Part shown: one piece after another, positions 1 to 6,877 of the stretch | Layout: the number at the start of each line of letters is the position of its first letter | Numbering within the stretch: the first letter of the stretch is position 1 | Assembly (NCBI GenBank): GCA_964617995.1 | Contig: CAZTXD010000020.1 | Coordinates: 1-36,296, forward strand | DNA: 36,296 nucleotides | DNA from: CAZTXD01 sp964617995 | GTDB lineage: Bacteria > Actinomycetota > Acidimicrobiia > Spongiisociales > ZC4RG35 | Direction: 5' to 3' | The notes under the pieces: model-generated | What the model saw: only the letters and a program-made list of their open reading frames with translations | Database searches by the model: none | Told to the model about the DNA's origin: nothing | Made by a program: the position numbers and the translations under genes

Positions 1-8
1 TTCCGCGG
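1..8. repeat. 8-bp terminal direct repeat, left copy (candidate att core)
   Basis: TTCCGCGG here is identical to 36289-36296. It may be the common core left by site-specific integration (attL/attR of a prophage) or the overlap of a circular assembly. It lies inside the repressor reading frame. The host side of the junction is not in the window. Confidence 0.5.
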
Positions 9-104
9 CAGATCAACTCCGGGCTCGATCACCGTGTTATTCCCCTCCAACGGCGACGCAAACTGCAGCTGGTCCCCAACGGCCGCGACGAGATAGCGGC
101 CTGA
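1..104 (+). CDS. C-terminal end of the XRE-type repressor (continues from right end of window)
   Basis: Bases 1-8 (TTCCGCGG) equal the last 8 bases of the window. If the ends are joined through one copy, the repressor frame that is open at 36296 continues at base 9 for 31 codons and stops at TGA 102-104, giving a C-terminus of ...NGRDEIAA. The terminal -IAA resembles an ssrA-type degradation tag. If both copies are kept, the frame is also open, to TAG 94-96, so the frame alone does not prove the join; the single-copy reading gives the more protein-like tail. In a prophage this segment would be cut off from the rest of the gene. Confidence 0.65.
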   Translation, partial: PRQINSGLDHRVIPLQRRRKLQLVPNGRDEIAA

Positions 105-218
105 TTCGGGTCGTCTGACCTATTCAGTGAGACGCTGATGTCTGGTGGTGTCCACCTCACAGTCGTCGGGGGCGAAACCACGGCTGGGGGTCCCAACCGA
201 AAGAGGGGGGATTCCCTG
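105..218. other. Repressor-integrase spacer
   Basis: This spacer holds no convincing gene. A small inverted repeat (GGTGG tgt CCACC, 144-156) lies in it. The integrase frame is open upstream to an ATG at 138, but the GTG at 219 follows an AGAGGGGGG ribosome-binding site at 202-210 and gives the usual N-terminus, so this stretch is probably an untranslated leader of integrase. Confidence 0.5.
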
Positions 219-1040
219 GTGGAGTACCACGAGTATCTGACCGCACTTGGCCTCCGGCCACGGACGGTCAGGGCGTATGAGCTCCGGGTAGCAGCAGCGG
301 AACGATGGGCCCGAGCACGAGGCCTTGACCTCCTGGCGTTGAAACCGACCGAGGCGGCCGAGCTGGCCACGCTGGTCCCGAACACCAACCCATCCCGCCG
401 CCAGCTCCGATCGGCGCTGACCCACTACTGGGATCTTCACGACGTGCACGGCTACTACAAGGCGATCACCGTGCCTCCGCGTCCGCCGGCTAGGTGGAAG
501 GGCCTCGAAGAGCCGCAGGTGAAACGTCTCCTCGCCGCCGCGCGTGGTGACTGGCCGCGAGGCGGTGTCGTCTACCTCGGCCTCTACCTCGGGTTGCGGC
601 GAGAGGAGATCGCCGCCCTCCGCTGGAAGGCCTTCGACGCCGACTTCGACTGGGTGACCATCGTCGGCAAAGGCGACCGGACCAGACACCTGCCGGTTCA
701 CCCACGACTCTCCGAGATGCTCGGCGGGGCCCGCTGGCCGGGCGAGTGGGTGTTCCCCGGTCGGATGGGCGGCCACATCTCACTGACCACGATCAACAAT
801 TGGATCGGCGCCGTCGGCGAGGAGGCGGGGCTCGGGCACCTCCACCCACACCAGCTGCGCCACACCGCCGGAGCCCACATCAACGACATCACCCGAGACA
901 TCCACGCCGCCCAGGAGTGGCTCGGCCACGTCCGGGTCGAAACCACCCAGGTCTACACCCGAGTCACCGACCAGCGGAAACTCGAGGCGATGCGGACCAT
1001 GGACTCCTGGGAGTCGGACGCCGACGGCGTAGCCGCTTAG
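219..1040 (+). CDS. int: Tyrosine integrase
   Basis: 273-residue site-specific recombinase, expected to insert the phage into and excise it from the host chromosome. An N-terminal SAM-like DNA-binding domain (about 1-90) is followed by a complete catalytic domain: Arg127 (GLRREE), Lys151 (GKGD), His211-x-x-Arg214 (HQLR), His237 (WLGH) and nucleophile Tyr246 (QVYTRV). The GTG start at 219 is chosen for its purine-rich ribosome-binding site; an in-frame ATG at 138 would add 27 residues of unlikely sequence. It lies downstream of the repressor on the same strand and ends in -DGVAA, a possible ssrA-like degradation tag. Its stop overlaps the end of the converging lysis-region gene by 4 bp, leaving no room for a downstream att site. 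Confidence 0.95.
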   Translation: MEYHEYLTALGLRPRTVRAYELRVAAAERWARARGLDLLALKPTEAAELATLVPNTNPSRRQLRSALTHYWDLHDVHGYYKAITVPPRPPARWKGLEEPQVKRLLAAARGDWPRGGVVYLGLYLGLRREEIAALRWKAFDADFDWVTIVGKGDRTRHLPVHPRLSEMLGGARWPGEWVFPGRMGGHISLTTINNWIGAVGEEAGLGHLHPHQLRHTAGAHINDITRDIHAAQEWLGHVRVETTQVYTRVTDQRKLEAMRTMDSWESDADGVAA

Positions 1041-1288
1041 AGATCCCGAGCCCGCTTGTCGACCCGGCGTTTCCTCGACCGCTTGTCGAAGATGAAGTGG
1101 ACGATCAGAAACACGAACAGCACCGCCAGGAGGACGGTGAGCGGCCACCACGACCGCTGGAGAAACCAGATGGATTCGGAAAGCGTGTCGCCAGGCTCGG
1201 TGTCGATGATCGCAATCGTCTCAGCGACGACGAACGTGGAGATCCACAGCATCCAGAACCAGAACCAGCCGGTCCGCGGCCGTCTCAT
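1037..1288 (-). CDS. Small two-helix membrane protein, lysis region
   Basis: 83 residues with two hydrophobic stretches (about 7-28 and 48-67) followed by a strongly basic tail (DKRSRKRRVDKR). This holin-like layout, together with its place as last gene of the endolysin cassette, suggests a role in membrane permeabilisation or lysis control, but I recognise no named family. The ATG at 1288 overlaps the stop of the gene upstream (ATGA), so translation is probably coupled. Confidence 0.7.
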   Translation of the reverse strand: MRRPRTGWFWFWMLWISTFVVAETIAIIDTEPGDTLSESIWFLQRSWWPLTVLLAVLFVFLIVHFIFDKRSRKRRVDKRARDL

Positions 1289-1488
1289 TCGACGTCGGGA
1301 TGCTCGCGGGCGTACTTCTTCGACTGGGTCTTCTGCCGGGTGTACACACCGCCGAACGCCGTGAACACGGCAGCAGCCGCCATCAGGCTCTGACTGTCAA
1401 ACGACGCCGCCAATGCTGCCAACCCCGACGCGGCCAGGGAGAAGACGATGACCGGCTCGTATTGGATGTCATGCCACAGTTTCCTCAT
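1285..1488 (-). CDS. Small membrane protein, candidate holin
   Basis: 67 residues: a short cytoplasmic start (MRKLWHDIQYEP), a hydrophobic segment (VIVFSLAASGLAALAASF), a second alanine-rich hydrophobic segment (LMAAAAVFTAFGGVYT) and a charged C-terminus. Size, two membrane helices and position after the amidase fit a holin. The frame is open further upstream, but the ATG at 1488 overlaps the previous stop (ATGA) and has GGAGG just before it. Confidence 0.75.
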   Translation of the reverse strand: MRKLWHDIQYEPVIVFSLAASGLAALAASFDSQSLMAAAAVFTAFGGVYTRQKTQSKKYAREHPDVE

Positions 1489-1838
1489 CCTCCACCTCCC
1501 AACACTGCGTTGAACAGCCACGTCCCACCAAACCCGCCAGCGATCGACACCCCAGCGGCGAGGCCGATGGCAAGGCCTTTGAACCGGCCCCATTCGGCGA
1601 TCAGATCGCCGAGCCGGGCATCCACTACCGCCACTTTCCCTTCCGCCTTCTCTTCGATGCCTCGATGCAAGAGGGGAGCTTCGGCCGCCATTCCTTCGAG
1701 CTTCTCGAGACGTCCGACGATCCCGTGGTGGCCGATCGCCACGTCTCCCATGAGGGCAGCGTTGAGTCGGACGAGTTGGGAGTCGATCGAGTCGAGTCTG
1801 ATTTGGACGGCGTCTTCTCTCATCTCATTCCCCGGCAC
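1485..1838 (-). CDS. Coiled-coil plus C-terminal membrane helix protein, lysis region
   Basis: 117 residues. The first 80 or so are helical and probably coiled-coil (IRLDSIDSQLVRLNAAL, VGRLEKLEGM); a membrane helix follows (GLAIGLAAGVSIAGGFGGTWLF) and the end is glycine-rich. This resembles XhlA-type phage proteins that sit beside holins. The GTG at 1838 lies 6 bp beyond the amidase stop and is served by GGGAGGG inside the end of that gene; ATG 1823 is an alternative start. Function in lysis is inferred from architecture and neighbours. Confidence 0.75.
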   Translation of the reverse strand: MPGNEMREDAVQIRLDSIDSQLVRLNAALMGDVAIGHHGIVGRLEKLEGMAAEAPLLHRGIEEKAEGKVAVVDARLGDLIAEWGRFKGLAIGLAAGVSIAGGFGGTWLFNAVLGGGG

Positions 1839-1844
1839 ACTCGA

Positions 1845-2762
1845 TCACCCTCCCGAGAGGAGCCGGCCCATCTGAGCGACGATGTCTTCGGCGTTGGCGA
1901 CGCCGACGCCGCCGGCGGCTCCGATCGCATACTTCGCCGCCTCGCGGAGCCGGGTCGGAGTGGTCTGCCGGGCGGCCTGGCGGGCGAAGTTTCGGCCGGA
2001 AACCAGCACCGAGCCGATGAACTCCCGGCGGGAGCCAGAGCCGTATGAGAGCCGGCCGACGGAGTCCTGGACCACCCCCGACTGGCTGTACTGGTTGCCC
2101 TCGTGGTCTTCGGCCTCGTGGTCGATGCGGAACTCGTCGCGGAGTATCCGGCGGAGTGTTGGTTCGTCCATGTCGTCCTTTCGGTTGGCTGCAACCTCGG
2201 CGCGGGCGGCGCCGAGGGTGTAGTTGAGGCGGTCGACCTTGCGGCCGGGCGCCCAGGTTGTGTGTTCGATGTGGGAGCGTTCGTCGAGACCCCGCCATTC
2301 GAGGGTGGCGGCGTGGCAGCGGCCCATGAAGGTGCGGAACGATTCGGTCCAGTCGGAGAGGCGGATACCGCCTTCGAACTCCCAGCCGAACCAGTAGGGG
2401 CGGCCGCCGTTCTCGGGGACGGTGCCCGACGGGACCGTATATGGCCCGCCGGCCCCGGCATGGTTGGCCCAGCCCATGCAGATGATCCGGGCGATCTCGT
2501 CGAACCCGCCGTAGCCGTTGCAGAGCGGCCCGGGAAGGTCAGAGCGGCCCACTTTGACCAGACTGAGGCCGGGGGTGAGGCCCATGCCCCGGTGGGAGAC
2601 AATGTGATGGCCCATGGTCCCCACCCACCGTTCGTCGAACCAGGCTCCGTTGGGCCCGCCGGGACGGCCCACCACCAGCTCAATCGACACCGCCGCCACG
2701 CCGTGGTCCAACAGGGCCTCGCGGAGTGCCCGGGCCCGGGCGAGCGCTCCGGTCTGGCTCAC
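1845..2762 (-). CDS. Endolysin, N-acetylmuramoyl-L-alanine amidase-like
   Basis: 305 residues. The first 180 or so look like an Amidase_2/PGRP-type zinc amidase, which cuts the bond between muramic acid and L-alanine in peptidoglycan. Candidate zinc ligands are His52 or His53 (GHHIVSHRG), His101 (WANHAG) and His167 (EHTTW), followed by the family motif GRKVD at 173-177. The rest (about 195-305) has no recognised wall-binding repeat: a charged linker, then a basic, alanine/glycine-rich helix. The GTG start overlaps the upstream stop (GTGA). The frame is open for 129 codons upstream, but that stretch is arginine/proline-rich shadow. Confidence 0.88.
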   Translation of the reverse strand: MSQTGALARARALREALLDHGVAAVSIELVVGRPGGPNGAWFDERWVGTMGHHIVSHRGMGLTPGLSLVKVGRSDLPGPLCNGYGGFDEIARIICMGWANHAGAGGPYTVPSGTVPENGGRPYWFGWEFEGGIRLSDWTESFRTFMGRCHAATLEWRGLDERSHIEHTTWAPGRKVDRLNYTLGAARAEVAANRKDDMDEPTLRRILRDEFRIDHEAEDHEGNQYSQSGVVQDSVGRLSYGSGSRREFIGSVLVSGRNFARQAARQTTPTRLREAAKYAIGAAGGVGVANAEDIVAQMGRLLSGG

Positions 2763-2905
2763 AGGCCGTTGTCGCTGTCGTCGTCGACGTCGACGTCGTC
2801 GCCCTGGCGGTTGCCTTCGGAGATCTCGACGGCGGTGAGCTCGAGGTCGTCGTGGTCTGGGCCCCAGTGGTCGGGTTCGACGTCGAGCTGAGGGAGAGTT
2901 TCCAT
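2759..2905 (-). CDS. Small acidic protein at head of lysis cassette
   Basis: 48 residues, very acidic (METLPQLDVEPDHW..., ending DDVDVDDDSDNGL). No family recognised. Its GTGA overlap with the amidase makes a real gene likely. There is no Shine-Dalgarno before its ATG; instead a 14-codon ORF with an excellent Shine-Dalgarno ends 12 bp upstream, so translation may depend on re-initiation. The dyad TTTCCA-N5-TGGAAA (2899-2915) covers the start codon. Confidence 0.6.
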   Translation of the reverse strand: METLPQLDVEPDHWGPDHDDLELTAVEISEGNRQGDDVDVDDDSDNGL

Positions 2906-2917
2906 ATTCTGGAAAGG

Positions 2918-2962
2918 CTAACGGCGAATCACAGTCGTGTGATTCGTTTTCTCTCGGAGCAT
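2918..2962 (-). CDS. Putative 14-codon leader ORF of lysis cassette
   Basis: ATG at 2962 encodes MLREKTNHTTVIRR then TAG. It is preceded by a perfect AGGAGGT (2970-2976) at 7-nt spacing, the best ribosome-binding site in this part of the window, whereas the next gene has none. A perfect hairpin (2925-2946) lies inside it. Likely a leader peptide that couples or attenuates expression of the lysis genes. This is inference; it could also be fortuitous. Confidence 0.4.
   Translation of the reverse strand: MLREKTNHTTVIRR
2925..2946. promoter_or_regulatory. Perfect 9-bp inverted repeat (operator or hairpin)
   Basis: CGAATCACA gtcg TGTGATTCG: two perfect 9-bp arms with a 4-nt loop, in the region between the divergent lysis cassette and GT87-like gene. 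On the plus strand it is followed by TTTT, so it could end antisense transcription; on the minus strand it lies within the leader ORF. An operator is equally possible. Confidence 0.55.
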
Positions 2963-3014
2963 GGGTCGGACCTCCTATAGATTCGAGAGGCGGGATGATC
3001 GATAATGGGATCGA

Positions 3015-3935
3015 GTGAGAAGATCTCTGTTGGTCATGGCAGGAATCGCGGCAGCCGCATCGTTGGTGTGGACCGTGCCTGGTTACCAATACGACTTTTC
3101 GTTCGACTGGATAACCGGTGCCGCTGTCTTGGAAGGTGTCAGTCCTCACCTTCCGATCAAGGACGTGGCCGATAGTCTCGGTCTGTCAGCGAGAGTCCCA
3201 ACAGCTCATCCTCGACTCCCTGGGGCGTTGATGCTAAATGCCCTCTTTGCGCTTGTGCCCTGGCAGTTCATGTACGAGTTCGGTCGCCTGCTGACCGTCG
3301 GTTCGGCCGGGTGGATGGCGTGGATGTTCGGACGTTGGCTCAATCAGCCTCAAGAGCGGATGATGCTGCTGCTTCCACTTGGGCTTCTCGTCTGGCCGTT
3401 CTCGGCGATGCTTGAAGTCAGCCAGTGGGCGGTCTTTGCCGTCGTCGTCTTAATCGGTCTGACCTTGTTTGGCGGCGGCAGATGGTGGAGCGGGATTCCG
3501 CTGGCGCTCGCCGTCACATTGAAGGCTTGGCCGTGGCTTCTCGTCCCTGCTCTCTGGCTGTCCGGCCGACGAAAGGTCGCCTATGGAGCTGTTGGGTTCT
3601 TCGTGGGCCTCAACGCTTTACCCCTTCTGATGCCCCATGTGTCGATGTCGGGAACCATCTCTGCGTTCATGTCCATCCCCGGGATGGAGGGACCTGTCAA
3701 TGTGTCCCCGGTCCAGTGGCTGCCGTTGTGGGCCGGCCCCCTGGTCGGCTTGACTGCCGTGATGTTGCTTCGTGACCGAGTGAAATGGGCGATCCCGGCG
3801 GGTTTGCTGGCATCCCCGGTGCTTTGGGCAGGATGGCTGATCTCGCTTCTCCTGCTGCTCCCGCGGGTCGGTCAAGAAGAAGCCGACCTCTTCCCCTCCG
3901 GCGAGGCGATTCAGGCGCTCAGGTCTGATTCGTAG
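3015..3935 (+). CDS. GT87/DUF2029-like polytopic membrane protein (putative GT-C glycosyltransferase)
   Basis: 306 residues with about eight or nine membrane helices. After the first helix comes an acidic luminal segment (YDFSFDW...LEGVSPHLP) like the conserved start of DUF2029/GT87 polyprenyl-phosphate-mannose-dependent mannosyltransferases; a later helix carries the family-like LAVTLKAWPWLLVP with its lysine. It is shorter than the roughly 400 residues usual for the family, so it may be trimmed. It stands alone on the plus strand between tail-fibre and lysis genes, appears less GC-rich than its neighbours, and overlaps the converging tail gene by 25 bp: a moron layout. It may modify a host surface glycan. 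The GTG at 3015 has only a weak GGGA ahead of it. Confidence 0.75.
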   Translation: MRRSLLVMAGIAAAASLVWTVPGYQYDFSFDWITGAAVLEGVSPHLPIKDVADSLGLSARVPTAHPRLPGALMLNALFALVPWQFMYEFGRLLTVGSAGWMAWMFGRWLNQPQERMMLLLPLGLLVWPFSAMLEVSQWAVFAVVVLIGLTLFGGGRWWSGIPLALAVTLKAWPWLLVPALWLSGRRKVAYGAVGFFVGLNALPLLMPHVSMSGTISAFMSIPGMEGPVNVSPVQWLPLWAGPLVGLTAVMLLRDRVKWAIPAGLLASPVLWAGWLISLLLLLPRVGQEEADLFPSGEAIQALRSDS

Positions 3936-4759
3936 ACCCGAAAGTATTCGTAGCTGGCTATTGCCGCGTCGCCCTGGCCGTAGTTGGAGACGAACAGCCC
4001 GAAATGGGTTGGGGTGATCGTCCTTGAAATGTTCACGCCGGCGATGTCATCCCAGGACACCCCGTCGGGGGAGATCATGATCCGGAAGGTGTTGGCCGAC
4101 TTCCAGATGCATCTCAGAAATAGATGTGTGGTGATGTATGCGACACCGCGGGTCATATAGTTGGTCCCAGCTGAGTCGAAGGCTGTCAGCGTCCCCGCAT
4201 CGAACCGAGTCTGAGATGCGGCCGCCCAGATCCTGGTAAGGGCTACGGCCGACGACCCAATGGTGCCGTCGGTAAACCCGATAGCAGCGTTACCTGCGCC
4301 GGTTGCCCCCGAGCCGTGGACTCGCACTGCGGTTTCAATGGTTACCGGAGCTTCGAGGGAGTCGATGGACTTGACCATCCCGTTGAGGTCGCTTGCGGTG
4401 TCGCCCGACGATTTCAGTGAGAGCAGACCTCGGGCTTCGATGGGCGTGAACGTGCCGGCTATGTTGACTTGCGTCCACGCCGTGTGGTCGTCATCGTCGA
4501 AGAAGTCGTCGGCGGCGTGAGCGGTTTCGGAGGGGAGCCGTGTCGCCAGGTACTCCATCCACTCGGGAACGCTCCCTCCGCCGCCGCCACCTGGAAGGTT
4601 CCCGATCTGCAGCTTCTTCTTGGCGAAGGAGGCGGCGGAGTCCTCGATGAGAATCAGGTCTGCGCTGACCGGGGTGGACTTCGCTGTGATGGCGTTGATC
4701 TCGCCGGCGACATTATCGTGTATGGCGTTCTGGTCGTCGGGTGTCGGTTTCCAGCCCAT
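3911..4759 (-). CDS. Tail fibre / receptor-binding-type protein with ConA-like C-terminal domain
   Basis: 282 residues. The N-terminus (AITAKSTPVSADLILIEDS... KKLQIGNLP) is the type that anchors phage tail fibres. A six-glycine hinge follows, then a beta-rich domain whose end (ISPDGVSWDDIAG, then a phenylalanine/tyrosine-rich strand) resembles concanavalin-like sugar-binding folds. It is the last structural gene of the leftward late block and is likely to contact the host surface. ATG 4759 overlaps the previous stop by one base (TAATG) with GGAGG ahead. Confidence 0.75.
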   Translation of the reverse strand: MGWKPTPDDQNAIHDNVAGEINAITAKSTPVSADLILIEDSAASFAKKKLQIGNLPGGGGGGSVPEWMEYLATRLPSETAHAADDFFDDDDHTAWTQVNIAGTFTPIEARGLLSLKSSGDTASDLNGMVKSIDSLEAPVTIETAVRVHGSGATGAGNAAIGFTDGTIGSSAVALTRIWAAASQTRFDAGTLTAFDSAGTNYMTRGVAYITTHLFLRCIWKSANTFRIMISPDGVSWDDIAGVNISRTITPTHFGLFVSNYGQGDAAIASYEYFRVYESDLSA

Positions 4760-6036
4760 TAGATCCTCCGGCTCCCCACCTGGTAATGCTCTGCGATCTC
4801 CGCATCGGTCAGAGCCCGATCGTAGATGGCGACTTCGTCGACCGTTCCGATCACACCTGCTGCCGGCGACCCGCCCGAGTTGCCGATTGCGATACGGAAC
4901 GGTGTGGTGTGATCCGTGATCGTTATTGCCGTGTCGTCGCTGTCGACTAGCGCTCCGTCGATGTAGAGGCGCAGTATGGTCCCGTCATACGTGCCCACCA
5001 CATGATGAGGCGCGTCCTGGCTTACAGTGAACGAGGCGATCTGGTTGCTGGTCCGATCCCAGCGGATAATCTTCACCAGACCGCCCTCGCGCTCAACCAC
5101 CCAGCCGTCATGGTCGGATGATGAGTGAGCGCGAGCTTTGACAATGACCCCTTGACGATTCGACATTCCCGAAGTGAGGCTGACCCAACATTCAGCAGTG
5201 AACGGCTTGACGCCGTCGAATTCGAGAGCAGCCCAATCCTGTCCGTCGACGTAGTCGGCACCGTCGAAGGTAACCGCGGTGGAGCCGGAGCCGTCTTGCA
5301 TAACACCAGGCACGCCTAGCACGGGCGAGTTGGCGTATGTGCCGGTGAACGGTCCCAAAGCATGACCCGCCGAGTCGGCTGCCGTCGTCCCCGACGTCTC
5401 GTCGAGTCGCCAGTAGGCGAGGGGGCCGGATGCTATAACCATGTCCGCATACAGCAGATCTCGAGTCGCCCTGTCGACCAGGTAGATGGCAGCGTCCGCG
5501 TAGGCGAGATCCTGAGAGGAGCCGTCGCCGTGGTCGACAAGCACTTTGATCTGGTCGCCTACGTCGAGGGGAATAGCAGGAGCGGTCCCCTCGAAATGCT
5601 GCCCATTGGTCGTCGACCACGCTGCCGCATCCGTCGAGGGTGGCCATACGATCTGCTCGCCTGTGGGTTTTACAAGAACAACCGACACCGACCCGCCACC
5701 CTCGAACGTATCCCAATACAACCTGATCGCTACGTTGTAGTAGCCGGGTTTGCGGATGGTGACCGCATCGGTGGGAAACGACTCAGCGAACTCAGCCGGG
5801 AGGAATGCTGGCCCGTACGACTGCCAGTCGATGGCCTCCGCCCCTGATGTACCGATCGACTGAGCGGTTGCCCGTTCAAGGTGGACATATGCGCCGGGCG
5901 CTCCAGACACAATCGCGTCAACCTGAGACTCCACCGTCTGGCGGATGATCTGGATCTGGGTTTGGAAGTCCTCGCCGTCGTGCTTGTGACGGTGTTTCCA
6001 CAGCCAGTTCAGTCGGCGGAGAGTGTTGGCATTCAT
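4759..6036 (-). CDS. Tail fibre protein with LamG-like domain
   Basis: 425 residues. The N-terminal part (1-60) has a short helical region (HKHDGEDFQTQIQIIRQTV). The middle (about 90-210) is a beta-rich region with TGEQIVWPPSTDAAAW. The last 210 residues form a clear Laminin-G_3/concanavalin-like domain: PLAYWRLDETSGTTAADSAG, VTFDGADYVDGQD, FTAECWVSL, HHVVGTYDGTILRLYIDGA, GTVDEVAIYDRALTDAEI. Such domains bind glycans, so this is probably an adhesin at the tail tip. The frame extends upstream, but ATG 6036 overlaps the upstream stop (ATGA). Confidence 0.85.
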   Translation of the reverse strand: MNANTLRRLNWLWKHRHKHDGEDFQTQIQIIRQTVESQVDAIVSGAPGAYVHLERATAQSIGTSGAEAIDWQSYGPAFLPAEFAESFPTDAVTIRKPGYYNVAIRLYWDTFEGGGSVSVVLVKPTGEQIVWPPSTDAAAWSTTNGQHFEGTAPAIPLDVGDQIKVLVDHGDGSSQDLAYADAAIYLVDRATRDLLYADMVIASGPLAYWRLDETSGTTAADSAGHALGPFTGTYANSPVLGVPGVMQDGSGSTAVTFDGADYVDGQDWAALEFDGVKPFTAECWVSLTSGMSNRQGVIVKARAHSSSDHDGWVVEREGGLVKIIRWDRTSNQIASFTVSQDAPHHVVGTYDGTILRLYIDGALVDSDDTAITITDHTTPFRIAIGNSGGSPAAGVIGTVDEVAIYDRALTDAEIAEHYQVGSRRI

Positions 6037-6542
6037 GCGATCGGGGCCTGGACGAAGAACGACAGGATGTCGCCGGACGCCCAGATCCACGGACCGCCGC
6101 TGTTCACCAGTCCGGTGCCGGCCGTCTGAAACTGGATCTGGTCCGACGCCCGCAAGAGCACTTCCCCTGACGTCTGCTGTGGCACCGACGAGTCTCGAGC
6201 CTGCCACGACCCCACGACTTGACCCGCCCCGGTCGTGGTCGACGCGGTAAGACCAACCGCCGCATTAGGCAGGGTCACGAAGTAGATGCCGTCACCGAAC
6301 GGCTGGGCTATGGCCGAAAACGTGAACCGGGCCCATAGCCACTCCATGGCTCCTATCCGGTAGCGTTGACCGTTCACCGACACTGACGGGTCGGTGGTGA
6401 CCGCCTCAAGTGGCGGATCCCAGTCGACCGACGCCATCTGATTTGGGAAAAGCGCCAGCCCGTTGTCCCGGATCTCTTGGTTCATGTGCGCCGAGGTGAC
6501 GGTTTCGCCGGTTACCCAGGTGCGCCATGCGGAGAAGGCCAT
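6033..6542 (-). CDS. Minor tail / fibre-associated protein
   Basis: 169 residues beginning MAFSAWRTWVTGETVTSAHM and then NQEIRDNGLAL, a motif repeatedly seen at the start of phage tail-fibre proteins where it forms the attachment helix. The rest is beta-rich without a recognised domain. One-base overlap with the upstream gene and ATGA overlap with the LamG gene indicate co-translation as a tail-tip set. Confidence 0.7.
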   Translation of the reverse strand: MAFSAWRTWVTGETVTSAHMNQEIRDNGLALFPNQMASVDWDPPLEAVTTDPSVSVNGQRYRIGAMEWLWARFTFSAIAQPFGDGIYFVTLPNAAVGLTASTTTGAGQVVGSWQARDSSVPQQTSGEVLLRASDQIQFQTAGTGLVNSGGPWIWASGDILSFFVQAPIA

Positions 6543-6877
6543 CAGCTGATACCCCGCTGGGCGTTCTCGCGTTCGAGGTCGTCGACGGTCTCGTGGGCGA
6601 ACCAGTTCCGATTGGCGTCGTCGGGCCGTTTCGCCAGCACCCGGGCGATCTCCCGTCGGTCGTCGGGAAAGACGACCTGACAGGTCTGGCCGGTGTATCC
6701 GCAGTGGAGGATGTCGTCGGCGATGCCGAAGGGGTGGGGGACTTTCTTGTGGGTGCGGATGCCTTCGGGCCAGACCCGCTCGGCACCGCCGCAGAACGGG
6801 CAGTCGGCCACCCAGCGGCCGTGGTTCACGTAGGCGTATGCGGTCAGGTCCGTGGTCATGGTGGCTGTCTCTTTCAT
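6542..6877 (-). CDS. Small protein with zinc-binding cysteines, tail region
   Basis: 111 residues. Cysteines in CPFCGG (about 26-31) and HCGYTGQTCQ (about 58-67) suggest one structural zinc site. The N-terminus (TAYAYVNHGRWVADCP) resembles conserved unknown proteins of actinophages. Function not known; position between minor tail genes suggests a virion or assembly role. ATG 6877 overlaps the upstream stop (ATGA); ATG 6859 is a possible second start. Confidence 0.65.
   Translation of the reverse strand: MKETATMTTDLTAYAYVNHGRWVADCPFCGGAERVWPEGIRTHKKVPHPFGIADDILHCGYTGQTCQVVFPDDRREIARVLAKRPDDANRNWFAHETVDDLERENAQRGIS

Noticed and set aside
138..218. Upstream ATG start of integrase
   Set aside because: The added 27 residues do not resemble an integrase N-terminus, and the GTG at 219 has a strong purine-rich ribosome-binding site.
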